Assembly: GCF_015645445.1 (NCBI RefSeq)
Contig: NZ_JADOGI010000012.1
Location: 1 to 64,000 of the forward strand
DNA: 64,000 nt
Source of the DNA: Nonomuraea cypriaca
GTDB taxonomy: Bacteria; Actinomycetota; Actinomycetes; Streptosporangiales; Streptosporangiaceae
Direction of reading: 5' to 3'
The notes under the pieces were generated by a model that had not been told where the DNA came from, ran no database searches, and worked only from the letters and a program-made list of their open reading frames with translations. Positions 55,731-64,000 of the stretch are shown here, in pieces (position 1 is the stretch's first letter; each line of letters starts with the position of its first letter). The position numbers were made by a program, and so were the translations under genes.

Positions 55731-56678
55731 GTGCGTACCCCTGACCCGACGGCAGAGCGCGCCATAGCCGAGTCCCGGCTACGGTCGATCATCGCCCCTG
55801 CCCGCCGACCCCCTCGGCACGCTCAGCGCGACGGTGAGCGTGGCGACGCCTGGGCAGGACACGCCGTCACCGCAGCCGCCTCCCCAGCAGGGCACGCCGT
55901 CACCGGATCCGCCTCCCGGGCAGAGCACGCCGTCACGGGAGCCGCCTCCCGCGCAGGACACACCGTCGCCGCAGCCGCCTCCAGGGCGGAAGGCTCCTGG
56001 ACCGACGGATCCACGAACGCCGCCCAACCTTCCAGAAAAGTCCCCTCTGCCTCGGTGCCGCCCACCTTCCAGGCGTTCCGCGAAGCCGTCGCCACCCAGG
56101 CGCCGGCTCTTGACCCAGGCAGGCCGGGCCTGCGGGTGCTGCTCGCACTGGGCGCCCTCGCCATAGTCGTCGCGGCGTTCGTCGTCTGGCGATCCCAGCC
56201 CTCGCCGGAGCCGTTGCCACCCCCCACCCCGATCACACCGTCGACCCCGTCTCCCACCGCCAAGGTGACCGTCCACGTCGCCGGCAAGATCCGTAAGCCG
56301 GGCGTCTACCTGCTCCCGTCAGGCGCGCGGGTCACGGACGCGGTGACGGCGGCCGGAGGGGTGAGCCGGGGCACCTCCACCGGATCGCTCAACCTGGCCA
56401 GACGGCTGATCGACGGCGAGCAGATCGTGGTCGGCGCGGCCCAGGGCGCGGCAGCGCCCGGTTCACCCGTTACCGACCCGGCCGGCGCCGTTCTCGACCT
56501 CAATTCCGCCACGAACGACCAACTCGAAGAGCTTCCGGGTGTGGGGGAGGTCCTCGCGGCCCGCATCGCCGAATTCCGCGACAGTCACGGCGGATTCACC
56601 GCCGTGGAGCAACTCAGGGAAGTGAGCGGGATCGGCGATAAAAAGTTCGAAGAGATCAAGCCAAAGGTCCGCGTCTGA
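55731..56678 (+). CDS. comEA: ComEA-type DNA-binding protein
   Basis: 315 residues from a GTG. N-terminus cytoplasmic with four 11-residue repeats (42-85), one membrane span near 135-152 (ALGALAIVVAAFVVW), Pro-rich stalk, SLBB domain (VHVAGKIRKPGVYLL) and C-terminal helix-hairpin-helix (LNSATNDQLEELPGVGEVLA, VSGIGDKK) that binds dsDNA. Expected to deliver DNA to ComEC, the next gene, one base downstream. Natural competence is not established in these actinomycetes. Confidence 0.9.
   Translation: MRTPDPTAERAIAESRLRSIIAPARRPPRHAQRDGERGDAWAGHAVTAAASPAGHAVTGSASRAEHAVTGAASRAGHTVAAAASRAEGSWTDGSTNAAQPSRKVPSASVPPTFQAFREAVATQAPALDPGRPGLRVLLALGALAIVVAAFVVWRSQPSPEPLPPPTPITPSTPSPTAKVTVHVAGKIRKPGVYLLPSGARVTDAVTAAGGVSRGTSTGSLNLARRLIDGEQIVVGAAQGAAAPGSPVTDPAGAVLDLNSATNDQLEELPGVGEVLAARIAEFRDSHGGFTAVEQLREVSGIGDKKFEEIKPKVRV
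55854..55985 (+). repeat. Four 33-bp repeats encoding 11-residue units in ComEA
   Basis: Units AGHAVTAAASP, AGHAVTGSASR, AEHAVTGAASR and AGHTVAAAASR follow each other without gap on the cytoplasmic side of ComEA. They are in frame and imperfect; copy number may vary between strains. Confidence 0.85.
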
Positions 56679-56679
56679 C

Positions 56680-59274
56680 ATGCCCAGCTCACGCCCAGGG
56701 GCACCCCGCAGGGAACGCATAACCCTGGACCCCAGCGAACGCGAACGCGCCTGGCCCCTCATCCTCCCAGCGGTAGCGGCCTGGACCTGCGCCCTGGCCC
56801 TGCTCGGCTGCTCCGCGCCCGTAGGCATGACCGTCGCTGCATCGACAGCCCTGACCGCCTCGGCCCTGGCATGGCACACCCGTTCCCGAACTCCTCAAAC
56901 CGCTGGCCCATCATCGAGCCAGACCGTCTGGCGCTCGCCATTCAGCCAGGCAACGTGGCGCTGGCGGTTGCCGTTCGTGGGGCAGGTCGCGCGGCGCGCC
57001 GGGTCAGGAACATCGGGGCCGGCCGCCTCGCGTATGAGATCACCGTCGACCACCACCGCCTGGCGCAACATCGTGATTGCCACCCTCATCAGCGCGACGG
57101 CGGCATCGGCATCGGTCGCCTTCCGAGTTCAGGCACTCACCACGGGACCGGTATCCGAGCTGGCCGCGAAGGGCGCGTCCATCACCGCCGAGATCGCGCT
57201 GACAGACGACCCCAGACGCAGACCGAACGGAGGCGGCTATTTCAACCAGGAGAGCTACGTGATCCCGGCCACCCTCACAATCATCCAAACCCGTACCGGT
57301 CGGCAAGCGGTCAACGTGCCCATCACGGTTTTCTCCAACGGCCGGGTCTGGGGCACGCTCCTCCCCAGCCAGCACCTTCAAGTCACCGGCCGCCTGGCGC
57401 AACCGACCCCCGGCGAACTGGTAGCGGCCATTCTGCTGGTCCGGGGCCCACCACGAGTCCTGACGCCCCCATCCCAGCTCCAGACAGCAGCAGGCGCCCT
57501 CCGATCCGGCCTGCGAACCGCCGCCGACATCCTCCCCGCGGACCAACGTGGCCTCCTCCCGGGCCTGGTGGTCGGCGACGTCTCCCGCATGGATCCGCAG
57601 GTGGCATCCGACCTCAGGGAAGCCGGCCTGAACCACCTGACGGCGGTGAGCGGCGCGAATCTGGCGATTGTCGCAGGCGCGGCACTCGCCATCTCCCGCG
57701 TGGTGGGCCTGCCCCTCCCCGCGAGAGCGATCTTCGCCGCCATCGCGATGCTCGCGTTCGCCGTGGTGGCCCGCCCTTCCCCGAGCGTCCTGCGAGCCCT
57801 CCTCATGGGCCTGGTGGCCGCTGTCGCTCTCGGCACAGGCCGCGCGAGGGACGGTATGGCCGCTCTGTCCGCGACAGTTCTTCTGCTGGTTCTCTTCGCC
57901 CCCGAACTGGCCCGCTCGTACGGCTTCGCCCTGTCCGTCGCGGCCACCGCCGGCATCCTCACCCTGGCCCCACGCTGGCGCGACCGCCTCTCAACCCACA
58001 AAGCCACCGATCCCTCCACCACCTCCGGTAGGGAGCAGTCCGGCGGGATGCGGGGCTACCGGATGCCTCGATGGTTGGCCGAGGCGGTGGCTGTGCCGGC
58101 GGCGGCGCAGGTGGCCGTGACACCGGTTCTGGTGTTGATGTCGGCGCAGCTCACACCCGTGGCGGTGCTCGCCAACCTACTCGTGGCTCCAGCGGTGGCC
58201 CCCGCGACCCTCCTGGGCTTCACGGCCGCCCTGATCGCACCCCTGTGGCTGGATGGTGCGAAACTCCTGCTCATCCCGGCCGGCTATGCGGTCGGCTGGA
58301 TCATCACGGTCGCCCGCTGGGCGGCGAACCTGCCCTTCGCCACCTTGCCATGGCCCAGCGGTCTCCTGGGGCTCGGCCTGCTCGCCGTCACGGTGGCCAT
58401 CGCCGTTCTGATCCTGCGCCGCCGCGCGTGGCGGGCGATCACGCTGACGGTGGCCGGCGCCGCCTTGGTGGCGGTACTCGTGGTACGCCCCATCGCCGCG
58501 CCGTGGCCGCCCGAAGGCTGGCTGATGGTGATGTGCGACGTAGGCCAGGGCGACGGACTCATCATCGCGGCAGGCCCAGGCCGAGGCGTGGTGGTCGACA
58601 CAGGACCGGATCCGGTCGCCATGGACAGATGCCTGCGCAGGGTGGGTGTCGATGACGTGCCGCTGCTCGTTCTCACTCACCCGCATGCCGATCACGTGGA
58701 CGGCCTTCCGGGTGTTCTCAGGGATCGGCGCGTCGGCGCGGCGGTGGTCAGTCGGCAGCAGGCGGGCGTACGCACCTCGGCCAGCCTGGCGCAACGCCGG
58801 ATCCCCGAATGGACGGTGGCGCCGGGGACCCGATGGCGGTTCGGCCCGTCGGAGGTGACCGTGCTCGCGCCCGACCCCACCCTGGGCGAGAGGCACGGGC
58901 AGGGCGAGGGCAGCGCGATCAACAACTCCAGCGTGGTGCTCCACGTACGCTGGCGTCCCGGCTCAGCCCTGCTCGGCGGGGACCTGGAAACGGAGGCCCA
59001 GGACGACCTGCTGCGCCGGATGGCCGTACGGGCGGACGTTCTCAAAACCCCGCACCACGGATCTAACAGGCAGTCCCCGGCCTTTCTGGGGTCCTTGGGC
59101 GCACGAGCGGCGTTGATCAGCGTGGGAGCCGACAACGACTACGGTCATCCGGCCCCGTCCACACTCGCTCTCCTGCGCCGACTCGGCGCCACCACCTACC
59201 GCACCGACCAGTCAGGTGACCTCGCCGTCGTGGAGAAGGACGGAGGGCTGGCAGTGGTTGCGCGCGGCCCGTAG
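56680..59274 (+). CDS. comEC: ComEC/Rec2-family DNA uptake channel
   Basis: 864 residues. N-terminal membrane anchors and DUF4131-like OB region, the competence core with many spans (LTAVSGANLAIVAG is the family signature), and a C-terminal metallo-beta-lactamase domain with THPHADHVDGLPG and PHHGSNRQSP, whose nuclease activity would degrade one strand during uptake. Directly after comEA. The gene that normally follows in streptomycetes, holA, is absent here; an XRE regulator stands in its place. Confidence 0.93.
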   Translation: MPSSRPGAPRRERITLDPSERERAWPLILPAVAAWTCALALLGCSAPVGMTVAASTALTASALAWHTRSRTPQTAGPSSSQTVWRSPFSQATWRWRLPFVGQVARRAGSGTSGPAASRMRSPSTTTAWRNIVIATLISATAASASVAFRVQALTTGPVSELAAKGASITAEIALTDDPRRRPNGGGYFNQESYVIPATLTIIQTRTGRQAVNVPITVFSNGRVWGTLLPSQHLQVTGRLAQPTPGELVAAILLVRGPPRVLTPPSQLQTAAGALRSGLRTAADILPADQRGLLPGLVVGDVSRMDPQVASDLREAGLNHLTAVSGANLAIVAGAALAISRVVGLPLPARAIFAAIAMLAFAVVARPSPSVLRALLMGLVAAVALGTGRARDGMAALSATVLLLVLFAPELARSYGFALSVAATAGILTLAPRWRDRLSTHKATDPSTTSGREQSGGMRGYRMPRWLAEAVAVPAAAQVAVTPVLVLMSAQLTPVAVLANLLVAPAVAPATLLGFTAALIAPLWLDGAKLLLIPAGYAVGWIITVARWAANLPFATLPWPSGLLGLGLLAVTVAIAVLILRRRAWRAITLTVAGAALVAVLVVRPIAAPWPPEGWLMVMCDVGQGDGLIIAAGPGRGVVVDTGPDPVAMDRCLRRVGVDDVPLLVLTHPHADHVDGLPGVLRDRRVGAAVVSRQQAGVRTSASLAQRRIPEWTVAPGTRWRFGPSEVTVLAPDPTLGERHGQGEGSAINNSSVVLHVRWRPGSALLGGDLETEAQDDLLRRMAVRADVLKTPHHGSNRQSPAFLGSLGARAALISVGADNDYGHPAPSTLALLRRLGATTYRTDQSGDLAVVEKDGGLAVVARGP

Positions 59275-59401
59275 CGCCGGAGGTTCGGGAGGCGTTCGCG
59301 CTCAGAGCCCTGTGGGAGCTCAGCCGCCTTCACGGCAGCACGATGCCTCGCTGACAGCTCGAGCCCGTGCGGATATGGCGTCATCGCGGGATCACATGGC
59401 T

Positions 59402-59989
59402 CTACGCCAGTCGCACGACGCGGACGAACCGTGTCGGCTTCCGGCCGGTGTTGACGTAGACGTAGCGTCGGTCGCTCGCCAGGCGTGCCGATCCGCCGGC
59501 CTTCACGTTTACCGGCCGCGTCCCTTCGACCTCCAGGGTGAGCGTGCCGTCGATGACGTAGAACAGCTCTTCGGAGCCCGCGGGGTCGGGTTGGGCGTCG
59601 TAGCGGTCGCCCGGCTGCAGCGTCCAGTCCCACAGCTCGGCGGCGGGGTGGTGCCGGGTGGCGACCTGCAGTGCCGCGCGGCTGCCTGCGGTGGAGGACC
59701 ACACGCCGGCCGCGGCGCCGGGAGCGTTGACCACGATCGGGTCCGGCCGGCTGTCTCGGGTCAGCGAGGCGAAGTCCGTCCCGAAGGCGCGGGCGATCTT
59801 GTCCACGGTCACCAGGCTGGGGTTGGCCTGGCCCTGCTCGATGAGCGTGAGCATGCGGCGGCTCAGTCCCGTGGCGTCGGCGAGCTGCTGGACGGTCAGC
59901 CCGGCGCCCTTGCGACGTCGGCGTACCTCCTCGCCCAGCCGTGCGAGGAACTCGGCGGTCGGCCCGCTGGTGACGTCCTCGTCGGCCAC
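59402..59989 (-). CDS. XRE-family regulator with C-terminal cupin domain
   Basis: 195 residues. HTH_3 at 18-72 (VRRRRKGAGLTVQQLADATGLSRRMLTLIEQGQANPS split across helices 1-4) and a cupin at 105-190 (WDWTLQPGDRYDAQ, SEELFYVIDGTLTLEV) that probably senses a small ligand. It is divergent from the ornithine cyclodeaminase-like gene; an inverted repeat over that gene's -10 box is its likely operator. Confidence 0.9.
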   Translation of the reverse strand: MADEDVTSGPTAEFLARLGEEVRRRRKGAGLTVQQLADATGLSRRMLTLIEQGQANPSLVTVDKIARAFGTDFASLTRDSRPDPIVVNAPGAAAGVWSSTAGSRAALQVATRHHPAAELWDWTLQPGDRYDAQPDPAGSEELFYVIDGTLTLEVEGTRPVNVKAGGSARLASDRRYVYVNTGRKPTRFVRVVRLA

Positions 59990-60004
59990 GTCCGTCCTCC
60001 CTGG

Positions 60005-60039
60005 TTACCACCAACAGAAATGCGCACTATATTGCTCAT
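60005..60039 (+). promoter_or_regulatory. Leaderless promoter with overlapping inverted repeat
   Basis: TTACCA (60005-60010), 17-base spacer, TATATT (60028-60033), then the ATG at 60041 where +1 is expected and no ribosome-binding site. ATGCGCA (60020-60026) and TGCTCAT (60033-60039) are inverted copies matching at 6 of 7 positions around the -10 box: a candidate operator for the divergent XRE-cupin regulator. Confidence 0.65.
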
Positions 60040-60040
60040 T

Positions 60041-60967
60041 ATGGGTATTCCAATGATAGTCGATGCGAGCGGTCCCGTACTGTCGGAGGCAGCCGTCCAG
60101 GCCCTGGTGCGTGAGGCGTTCGCACAGCTGGCGGCGGGCCGCGCGGTCCAGCCGCAGCAGGTCGTGACCGATCTGCCCGACGGCGGCGACGTGATCGCCT
60201 ACCAGGCGGTCCTCGCCGACGCGGGGGTCTACGCCGTGAAGGTCTCCCCCTATCTCCCGCAGCCGCAGGGCAAGGCGATCGTCACGGCTTGGACGCTGCT
60301 GCTGTCGACCCGCACCGGGCAGCCGCTGCTGCTCGCGGACGCCGGCCGCCTCACCACCGAGCGCACCGCCGCCACCACCGCGCTGGCCATCGACCTGCTC
60401 TCGCGCTCTGACGCCCGCTCGCTGGCGGTCGTCGGCCTTGGTCCGGTCGGCCGCGCCCACCTGCGCCACGCCCGTGCGGTGCGCGCCTTCGACGACGTGC
60501 GCCTCTACTCGCGCACCGCTACTGAGGCAGACCTCGATGGCCTCGCCGGGCTCGGCGAGGTGAGGCTCGCCGGCACCGCGGACGAGGCCGCCGAGGGTGC
60601 CGACGTGGTGCTGCTGTGCACCTCGGCGGCTGCTCCCGTCATCGACGTGCGACGCCTGTCGCCCGGCACCCTGGTCACCTCGATCTCGACCAACGCGCCC
60701 ATGGCGCACGAGATCGACCCAGCCGCCCTGCCCGATCTCGACGTGTACGCCGACCACGCGCCGGGCGCCTACGCCGCCGCCGGTGACATGCGCATCGCCA
60801 CCGCCGAGCACGGCTTCACCCTCCAGGCCATCCGCGGCGACCTGGCCGGCCTCGTGTCCGGCTCGGCGCCCGCCCCCACCGGCGACAAACCGGTGTTCTT
60901 CCGCTCCGTCGGGCTCGGCATCGAGGATGCCGCCGTCGCCCTGGCCGTCCTGGAGACTCTGTCGTGA
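60041..60967 (+). CDS. Ornithine cyclodeaminase/mu-crystallin family protein
   Basis: 308 residues from the ATG at 60041 (60053 is an alternative). NAD(P)-binding Rossmann core AVVGLGPVGRAHLRH near residue 130 and the family features VKVSPYLPQPQGK and a C-terminal FFRSVGLGIEDAA. Members deaminate ornithine or reduce imines/ketimines. Coupled by GTGA overlap to an aminotransferase, suggesting a two-step amino-acid interconversion. Substrate not determined. Confidence 0.88.
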   Translation: MGIPMIVDASGPVLSEAAVQALVREAFAQLAAGRAVQPQQVVTDLPDGGDVIAYQAVLADAGVYAVKVSPYLPQPQGKAIVTAWTLLLSTRTGQPLLLADAGRLTTERTAATTALAIDLLSRSDARSLAVVGLGPVGRAHLRHARAVRAFDDVRLYSRTATEADLDGLAGLGEVRLAGTADEAAEGADVVLLCTSAAAPVIDVRRLSPGTLVTSISTNAPMAHEIDPAALPDLDVYADHAPGAYAAAGDMRIATAEHGFTLQAIRGDLAGLVSGSAPAPTGDKPVFFRSVGLGIEDAAVALAVLETLS

Positions 60968-62082
60968 AGATCGCCCCGTTCGGCGTCGAGCAGTGGATGA
61001 ACGAGTACGAGACCCGCTGCACCCACAACCTCGCCGAGACCTGCGTGGAGTCGCTCACCGTCGCCCAGCTGCTCGACCTGGCCGGTCACGGCGACTCGCT
61101 GCTGCGACAGTTGCTGCCCCTGAAGCTGACCTACGGCGCCATCGAGGGCAGCGACCGCCTGCGCTCGGCCGTCGCCGCCCTCTACGACCGTCAGGCCGCC
61201 GGCAACGTCATGATCGCCCACGGCGCCGTCGGCGCCAACCACCTCGTGCACCTGACGCTGGTGGAACCCGGTGACCGCGTGGTGTCGGTGCTGCCGACCT
61301 ACCAGCAGCACTACTCGATCCCCGAGTCCATCGGCGCCGACGTGCGCCTCCTTCGCCTGCGCGAGGAGAACGCCTGGCTGCCCGACCTGGAGGAGCTGGC
61401 CGCGCTGGTCGACGGCGGCGCGAAACTCGTCGCCATCAACAATCCCAACAACCCGACCGGCTCACTGATGGACCGCGCCTTCCTGGAGCAGGTCGTGCGC
61501 ATCTGCGACCACGCCGGCGCCTGGCTGCTGTGCGACGAGGTGTACCGCGGCATCGACCAGGCAGACCCAGGCACCACCGTCTCGGTGGCCGATCTGTACG
61601 AGCGCGGCATCAGCACCGGGTCGATGTCCAAGGCGTTCTCCCTGGCGGGCCTTCGCCTGGGCTGGGTCGTGGGCCCCACCCTGCTCATCCACGAGCTGAG
61701 CGTCCACCGCGACTACAACACCATCAGTGTCGGCATGGTGGACGACCTGCTCGCCTCTGTCGCGCTGGAAAGCGCCCCTGCCATCCTCGACCGCAACCGC
61801 GCACTCACCCGCGCCAACCTCGCCACGCTGTCCGACTGGGTTGAGGCCCAGCCCCAGATCAGCTGGGTCAAGCCTCAGGGCGGCACCACCGCGCTGCTGC
61901 GGCACGACATGCCCATGACCTCCCGCCAGCTGTGCGTCCGCCTGATCGAAGAGACCGGCGTCATGCTCACACCGGGCAGCGCCATGAGCATGGAGGGCTA
62001 TCTGCGCATCGGCTACGCCAACAACCCGGCCGTGCTGGCGGACGGCCTGCCGCTCCTCGGAGGATTCCTCGACAACGCGTGA
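60964..62082 (+). CDS. Fold-type I PLP aminotransferase
   Basis: 372 residues from a GTG overlapping the previous stop. Class I/II fold: TYGAIEGSDRLR, PTYQQHYSIPES, NNPNNPTG, CDEVYRG, and the PLP Lys in STGSMSKAFSLAGLRLGW. The N-terminus (FGVEQWMNEYE) marks a subgroup sometimes annotated as capreomycidine-synthase-like, but the catalytic specificity cannot be read from sequence. Works next to the cyclodeaminase-like protein. Confidence 0.88.
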   Translation: MKIAPFGVEQWMNEYETRCTHNLAETCVESLTVAQLLDLAGHGDSLLRQLLPLKLTYGAIEGSDRLRSAVAALYDRQAAGNVMIAHGAVGANHLVHLTLVEPGDRVVSVLPTYQQHYSIPESIGADVRLLRLREENAWLPDLEELAALVDGGAKLVAINNPNNPTGSLMDRAFLEQVVRICDHAGAWLLCDEVYRGIDQADPGTTVSVADLYERGISTGSMSKAFSLAGLRLGWVVGPTLLIHELSVHRDYNTISVGMVDDLLASVALESAPAILDRNRALTRANLATLSDWVEAQPQISWVKPQGGTTALLRHDMPMTSRQLCVRLIEETGVMLTPGSAMSMEGYLRIGYANNPAVLADGLPLLGGFLDNA

Positions 62083-62095
62083 CCGAGACAACCAG

Positions 62096-63379
62096 TCAGT
62101 ACGTGGACAGCAGGTCGCGCAGCACCCGGGCTCCGAACCGCAGCGCCGACACCGGCACCCGCTCGTCCACGCCGTGGAACATGGCCGCGAAGTCGAGCTC
62201 CGGCGGCAGCCGCAGCGGGACGAAGCCGTAGCCCCGGATGCCCAGCCGGTCGAAGGTCCTGTTGTCGGTGCCCGCCGACAGGCTGTACGGCACCACCCGC
62301 GCCGCCGGGTCCTCGGCCCGCAGCGCCGCCAGCATGGCCTCGACCAGCGGCGTGTCGAAGGGCGCCTCGACGGCCTCCTCGACGTCGATGAACTCCCGCC
62401 GCACCGAGGGCCCGGCCAGCCGGTCGATCGTCTCCAGGAAGTCGTCGCGCAGCCCCGGCAGGAACCGGCCGTCCACCTCGGCGACGGCCAGTTCCGGCAC
62501 CACGTTGGTGGCGTACCCGGCCTGGAACCTGGTCGGGTTGGCGACGTGCACCAGGCTCGCCCCGACGAAGCGGGCCACCGGCCCGAGCCGGGCCAGCACG
62601 GAGTCGAGGTCGTCCTCGTCGAAGGGAACGCCGCAGGCGTCGCAGATCTCGGCGAGCATGCGGCGGGTGGTCGGGGTCAGCCGCCGCGGCCACGGGTGGG
62701 AGCCGATCCTGGCGACCGCCGCGGCCAGCTCGGTCAGCGCGTTGTCGGGATGCAGCATGGAGGCGTGCCCGGCCCGCCCGCTGGCCGTCAGCCTGAGCCA
62801 GGCCAGCCCCTTCTGCGCCGTCTCGACGAGGTAGAGCCGCAGGCCGGGGGCCGGCTCGACCGAGTAGCCGCCGACCTCGCTGATCGACTCGGCGCAGCCT
62901 TCGAACAGCTCGGGCCGCTTGGTGACGAGGTGGCGGGCGCCGAGGTCGCCGCCGGTCTCCTCGTCGGCCAGCCAGGCGAAGACGAGGTCGCGGCGGGGCC
63001 GCAGCCCCGAGCGGACGACGGCCGCCATCATCGCGGCCATGTGCTTCATGTCCACCGCGCCTCGGCCCCACACGCAGTCGTCGGCGATCTCGCCGGAGAA
63101 CGGCGGCACCGTCCACTCGCGCGGGTCGGCGGGCACCACGTCGAGGTGCCCGTGCACGAGCAGGCCGGGCAGCGAGGAGTCGCTCCCCGGCACGCGCAGC
63201 ACGACGTTTCCGCGGCGCGGCGCCGTCTCGATGTAAAGGGGGTCGAGCCCGGCCTCGGTCAGCCAGGTCATGACCAGCTCGGCGGCCTCCCGCTCGCCCG
63301 GGCCCGGGTTGCTGGTGTCCACGCGGATGAGCTCGGCGCACATCCGCACGGCATCGTCCTCGTAGCGAGCCGGGGTCAT
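62096..63379 (-). CDS. M20 family metallopeptidase
   Basis: 427 residues from the ATG at 63379, overlapping the Lrp stop (ATGA). Metal and catalytic residues are in HGHLDVVP, WGRGAVDMK (Asp) and ADEETGGDLG (Glu pair); GHASMLHPDNAL and a C-terminal His in MFHGVDERVP complete the site. Hydrolyses N-acyl amino acids or dipeptides; substrate unknown. Convergent with the aminotransferase. Confidence 0.92.
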   Translation of the reverse strand: MTPARYEDDAVRMCAELIRVDTSNPGPGEREAAELVMTWLTEAGLDPLYIETAPRRGNVVLRVPGSDSSLPGLLVHGHLDVVPADPREWTVPPFSGEIADDCVWGRGAVDMKHMAAMMAAVVRSGLRPRRDLVFAWLADEETGGDLGARHLVTKRPELFEGCAESISEVGGYSVEPAPGLRLYLVETAQKGLAWLRLTASGRAGHASMLHPDNALTELAAAVARIGSHPWPRRLTPTTRRMLAEICDACGVPFDEDDLDSVLARLGPVARFVGASLVHVANPTRFQAGYATNVVPELAVAEVDGRFLPGLRDDFLETIDRLAGPSVRREFIDVEEAVEAPFDTPLVEAMLAALRAEDPAARVVPYSLSAGTDNRTFDRLGIRGYGFVPLRLPPELDFAAMFHGVDERVPVSALRFGARVLRDLLSTY

Positions 63380-64000
63380 ACGGGCCTCCTGGTGAGACGG
63401 CCGTCCTTGAGCAGGTGGCCGCGCTTGTAGGCGTGTGTGATGAAGGACATGTCCACGTCGTTGACCTCGTCGAGCCCGCCGATGAACTTGGTGGCCAGCT
63501 CGTACAGGTCGCTCTCGTGCGTGAGGCACACCTCGACGAGCAGGTCGTGGGCCCCGGCGATGGCCGCGCAGTAGCGGACGCCAGGATGGCCGGCCAGCGC
63601 CCTGCCGACCTTGTCCATGCCGGCCGGCCGTACCTCCAGGCCGAGCTGGGCCTCGACCTGGAGGCCGAGCAGCGCGGGCTCGACCTCGGCCCGCAGGTGA
63701 ACGAGGCGGCGTTCGAGCAGCCAGCCCACCTTGCGGGCGGCGGTCGGCACGGACGTGCCCAGCTCCTCGGCGATCTGGGTGTAGCTCATCCGGCCGTCGC
63801 GTACGAGCAGGTCGGCCACCGCCTGCTCGGCCGGCCCGAGCGCCACGTGAGCGGGCAACTCGGCCAGCGTCGGCACCGCGCACGCCCGCAGCGCCTCGAC
63901 CTCGCCCGCGTCGAGCAGCGGCGCGTGCCAGTCGGCGACCGTGGTGAACGCGCGCAGCACCACCTCCGACTCGGTGGCCCGCACTCCCGGCATGCCGGGC
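63376..64000 (-). CDS. Lrp/AsnC-family regulator, 5' end outside the window
   Basis: The frame stays open to the window edge, so the N-terminus is missing; the in-window ATG at 63993 is probably internal. Visible parts: an HTH (LLVRDGRMSYTQIAEELGTSVPTAARKVGWL) and a RAM/AsnC ligand domain (CAAIAGAHDLLVEVCL, DVDMSFITHAYKRG). The residues before the HTH suggest the two-HTH layout of long actinobacterial Lrp proteins. It probably controls the M20 gene it overlaps. Confidence 0.88.
   Translation of the reverse strand, partial: PGMPGVRATESEVVLRAFTTVADWHAPLLDAGEVEALRACAVPTLAELPAHVALGPAEQAVADLLVRDGRMSYTQIAEELGTSVPTAARKVGWLLERRLVHLRAEVEPALLGLQVEAQLGLEVRPAGMDKVGRALAGHPGVRYCAAIAGAHDLLVEVCLTHESDLYELATKFIGGLDEVNDVDMSFITHAYKRGHLLKDGRLTRRPV

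Noticed and set aside
59216-60040. Upstream extension of the ornithine cyclodeaminase frame into the XRE gene
   Set aside because: It is antisense to the XRE-cupin gene, and family similarity begins only near 60041.

Overview
The window is high-GC DNA from a filamentous actinomycete. The order gluABCD, miaB, class III dioxygenase-like gene, miaA, dapF, later hflX and comEA-comEC, resembles Streptomyces and Streptosporangiaceae chromosomes; a Nonomuraea-like member of the Streptosporangiales is my inference, since no rRNA or tRNA gene is present. Genes use GTG and TTG starts and many ATGA, GTGA or TGATG stop/start overlaps.

Layout. 0-3.3 kb: gluABCD amino-acid ABC importer (minus). 3.4-11.1 kb: core block with miaB, two small membrane proteins, a frameshifted isocitrate lyase/PEP mutase-like gene, dioxygenase-like gene, rnz, ogt, miaA and dapF. 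11.1-16 kb: SCO6745-like protein, TPR-like protein, SDR and a two-ended HTH regulator. 16.1-23.4 kb: methylated-glycine catabolism operon with a DMGDH/SDH-like FAD-GcvT fusion, soxB, soxD and a fused soxA-soxG. 23.5-25 kb: two exported nucleases. 25-35.2 kb: a visibly less GC-rich island with a seven-gene minus-strand operon (DUF4062-NACHT-FGE-like STAND protein, AIR-synthase-like, SDR, M24-like, radical SAM, NodU-type carbamoyltransferase, peptide deformylase), an HNH nuclease and a Fic remnant. 35.2-39.4 kb: PepSY protein, methyltransferase, two-component system and a small exported protein; two of these genes share an 11-bp-phased TTA operator. 39.4-42.2 kb: TetR, methyltransferase, S33 hydrolase. 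42.3-51.4 kb: cytosolic metzincin-like protease and a glycolate/glyoxylate operon aceB-glcD-glcE-glcF-iclR-iclR-DUF2277. 51.6-59.3 kb: DUF4097 lipoprotein, hflX, hutI with a coupled leader ORF, a degV remnant, comEA and comEC. 59.4-64 kb: XRE-cupin regulator facing an ornithine cyclodeaminase-aminotransferase pair, then an M20 peptidase and an Lrp regulator that runs off the end.

How it fits together. Dedicated operons handle amino-acid import, demethylation of sarcosine/dimethylglycine-type compounds, and the glycolate to glyoxylate to malate route, each with a local regulator and, in several cases, a visible operator. The best candidate for an undescribed system is the 25-33.6 kb operon: a STAND sensor/switch transcribed with six small-molecule or peptide-modifying enzymes that match no complete pathway I know, next to an HNH nuclease with a possible modified-base reader domain. 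No CRISPR array, insertion sequence, integrase, tRNA or rRNA was seen.
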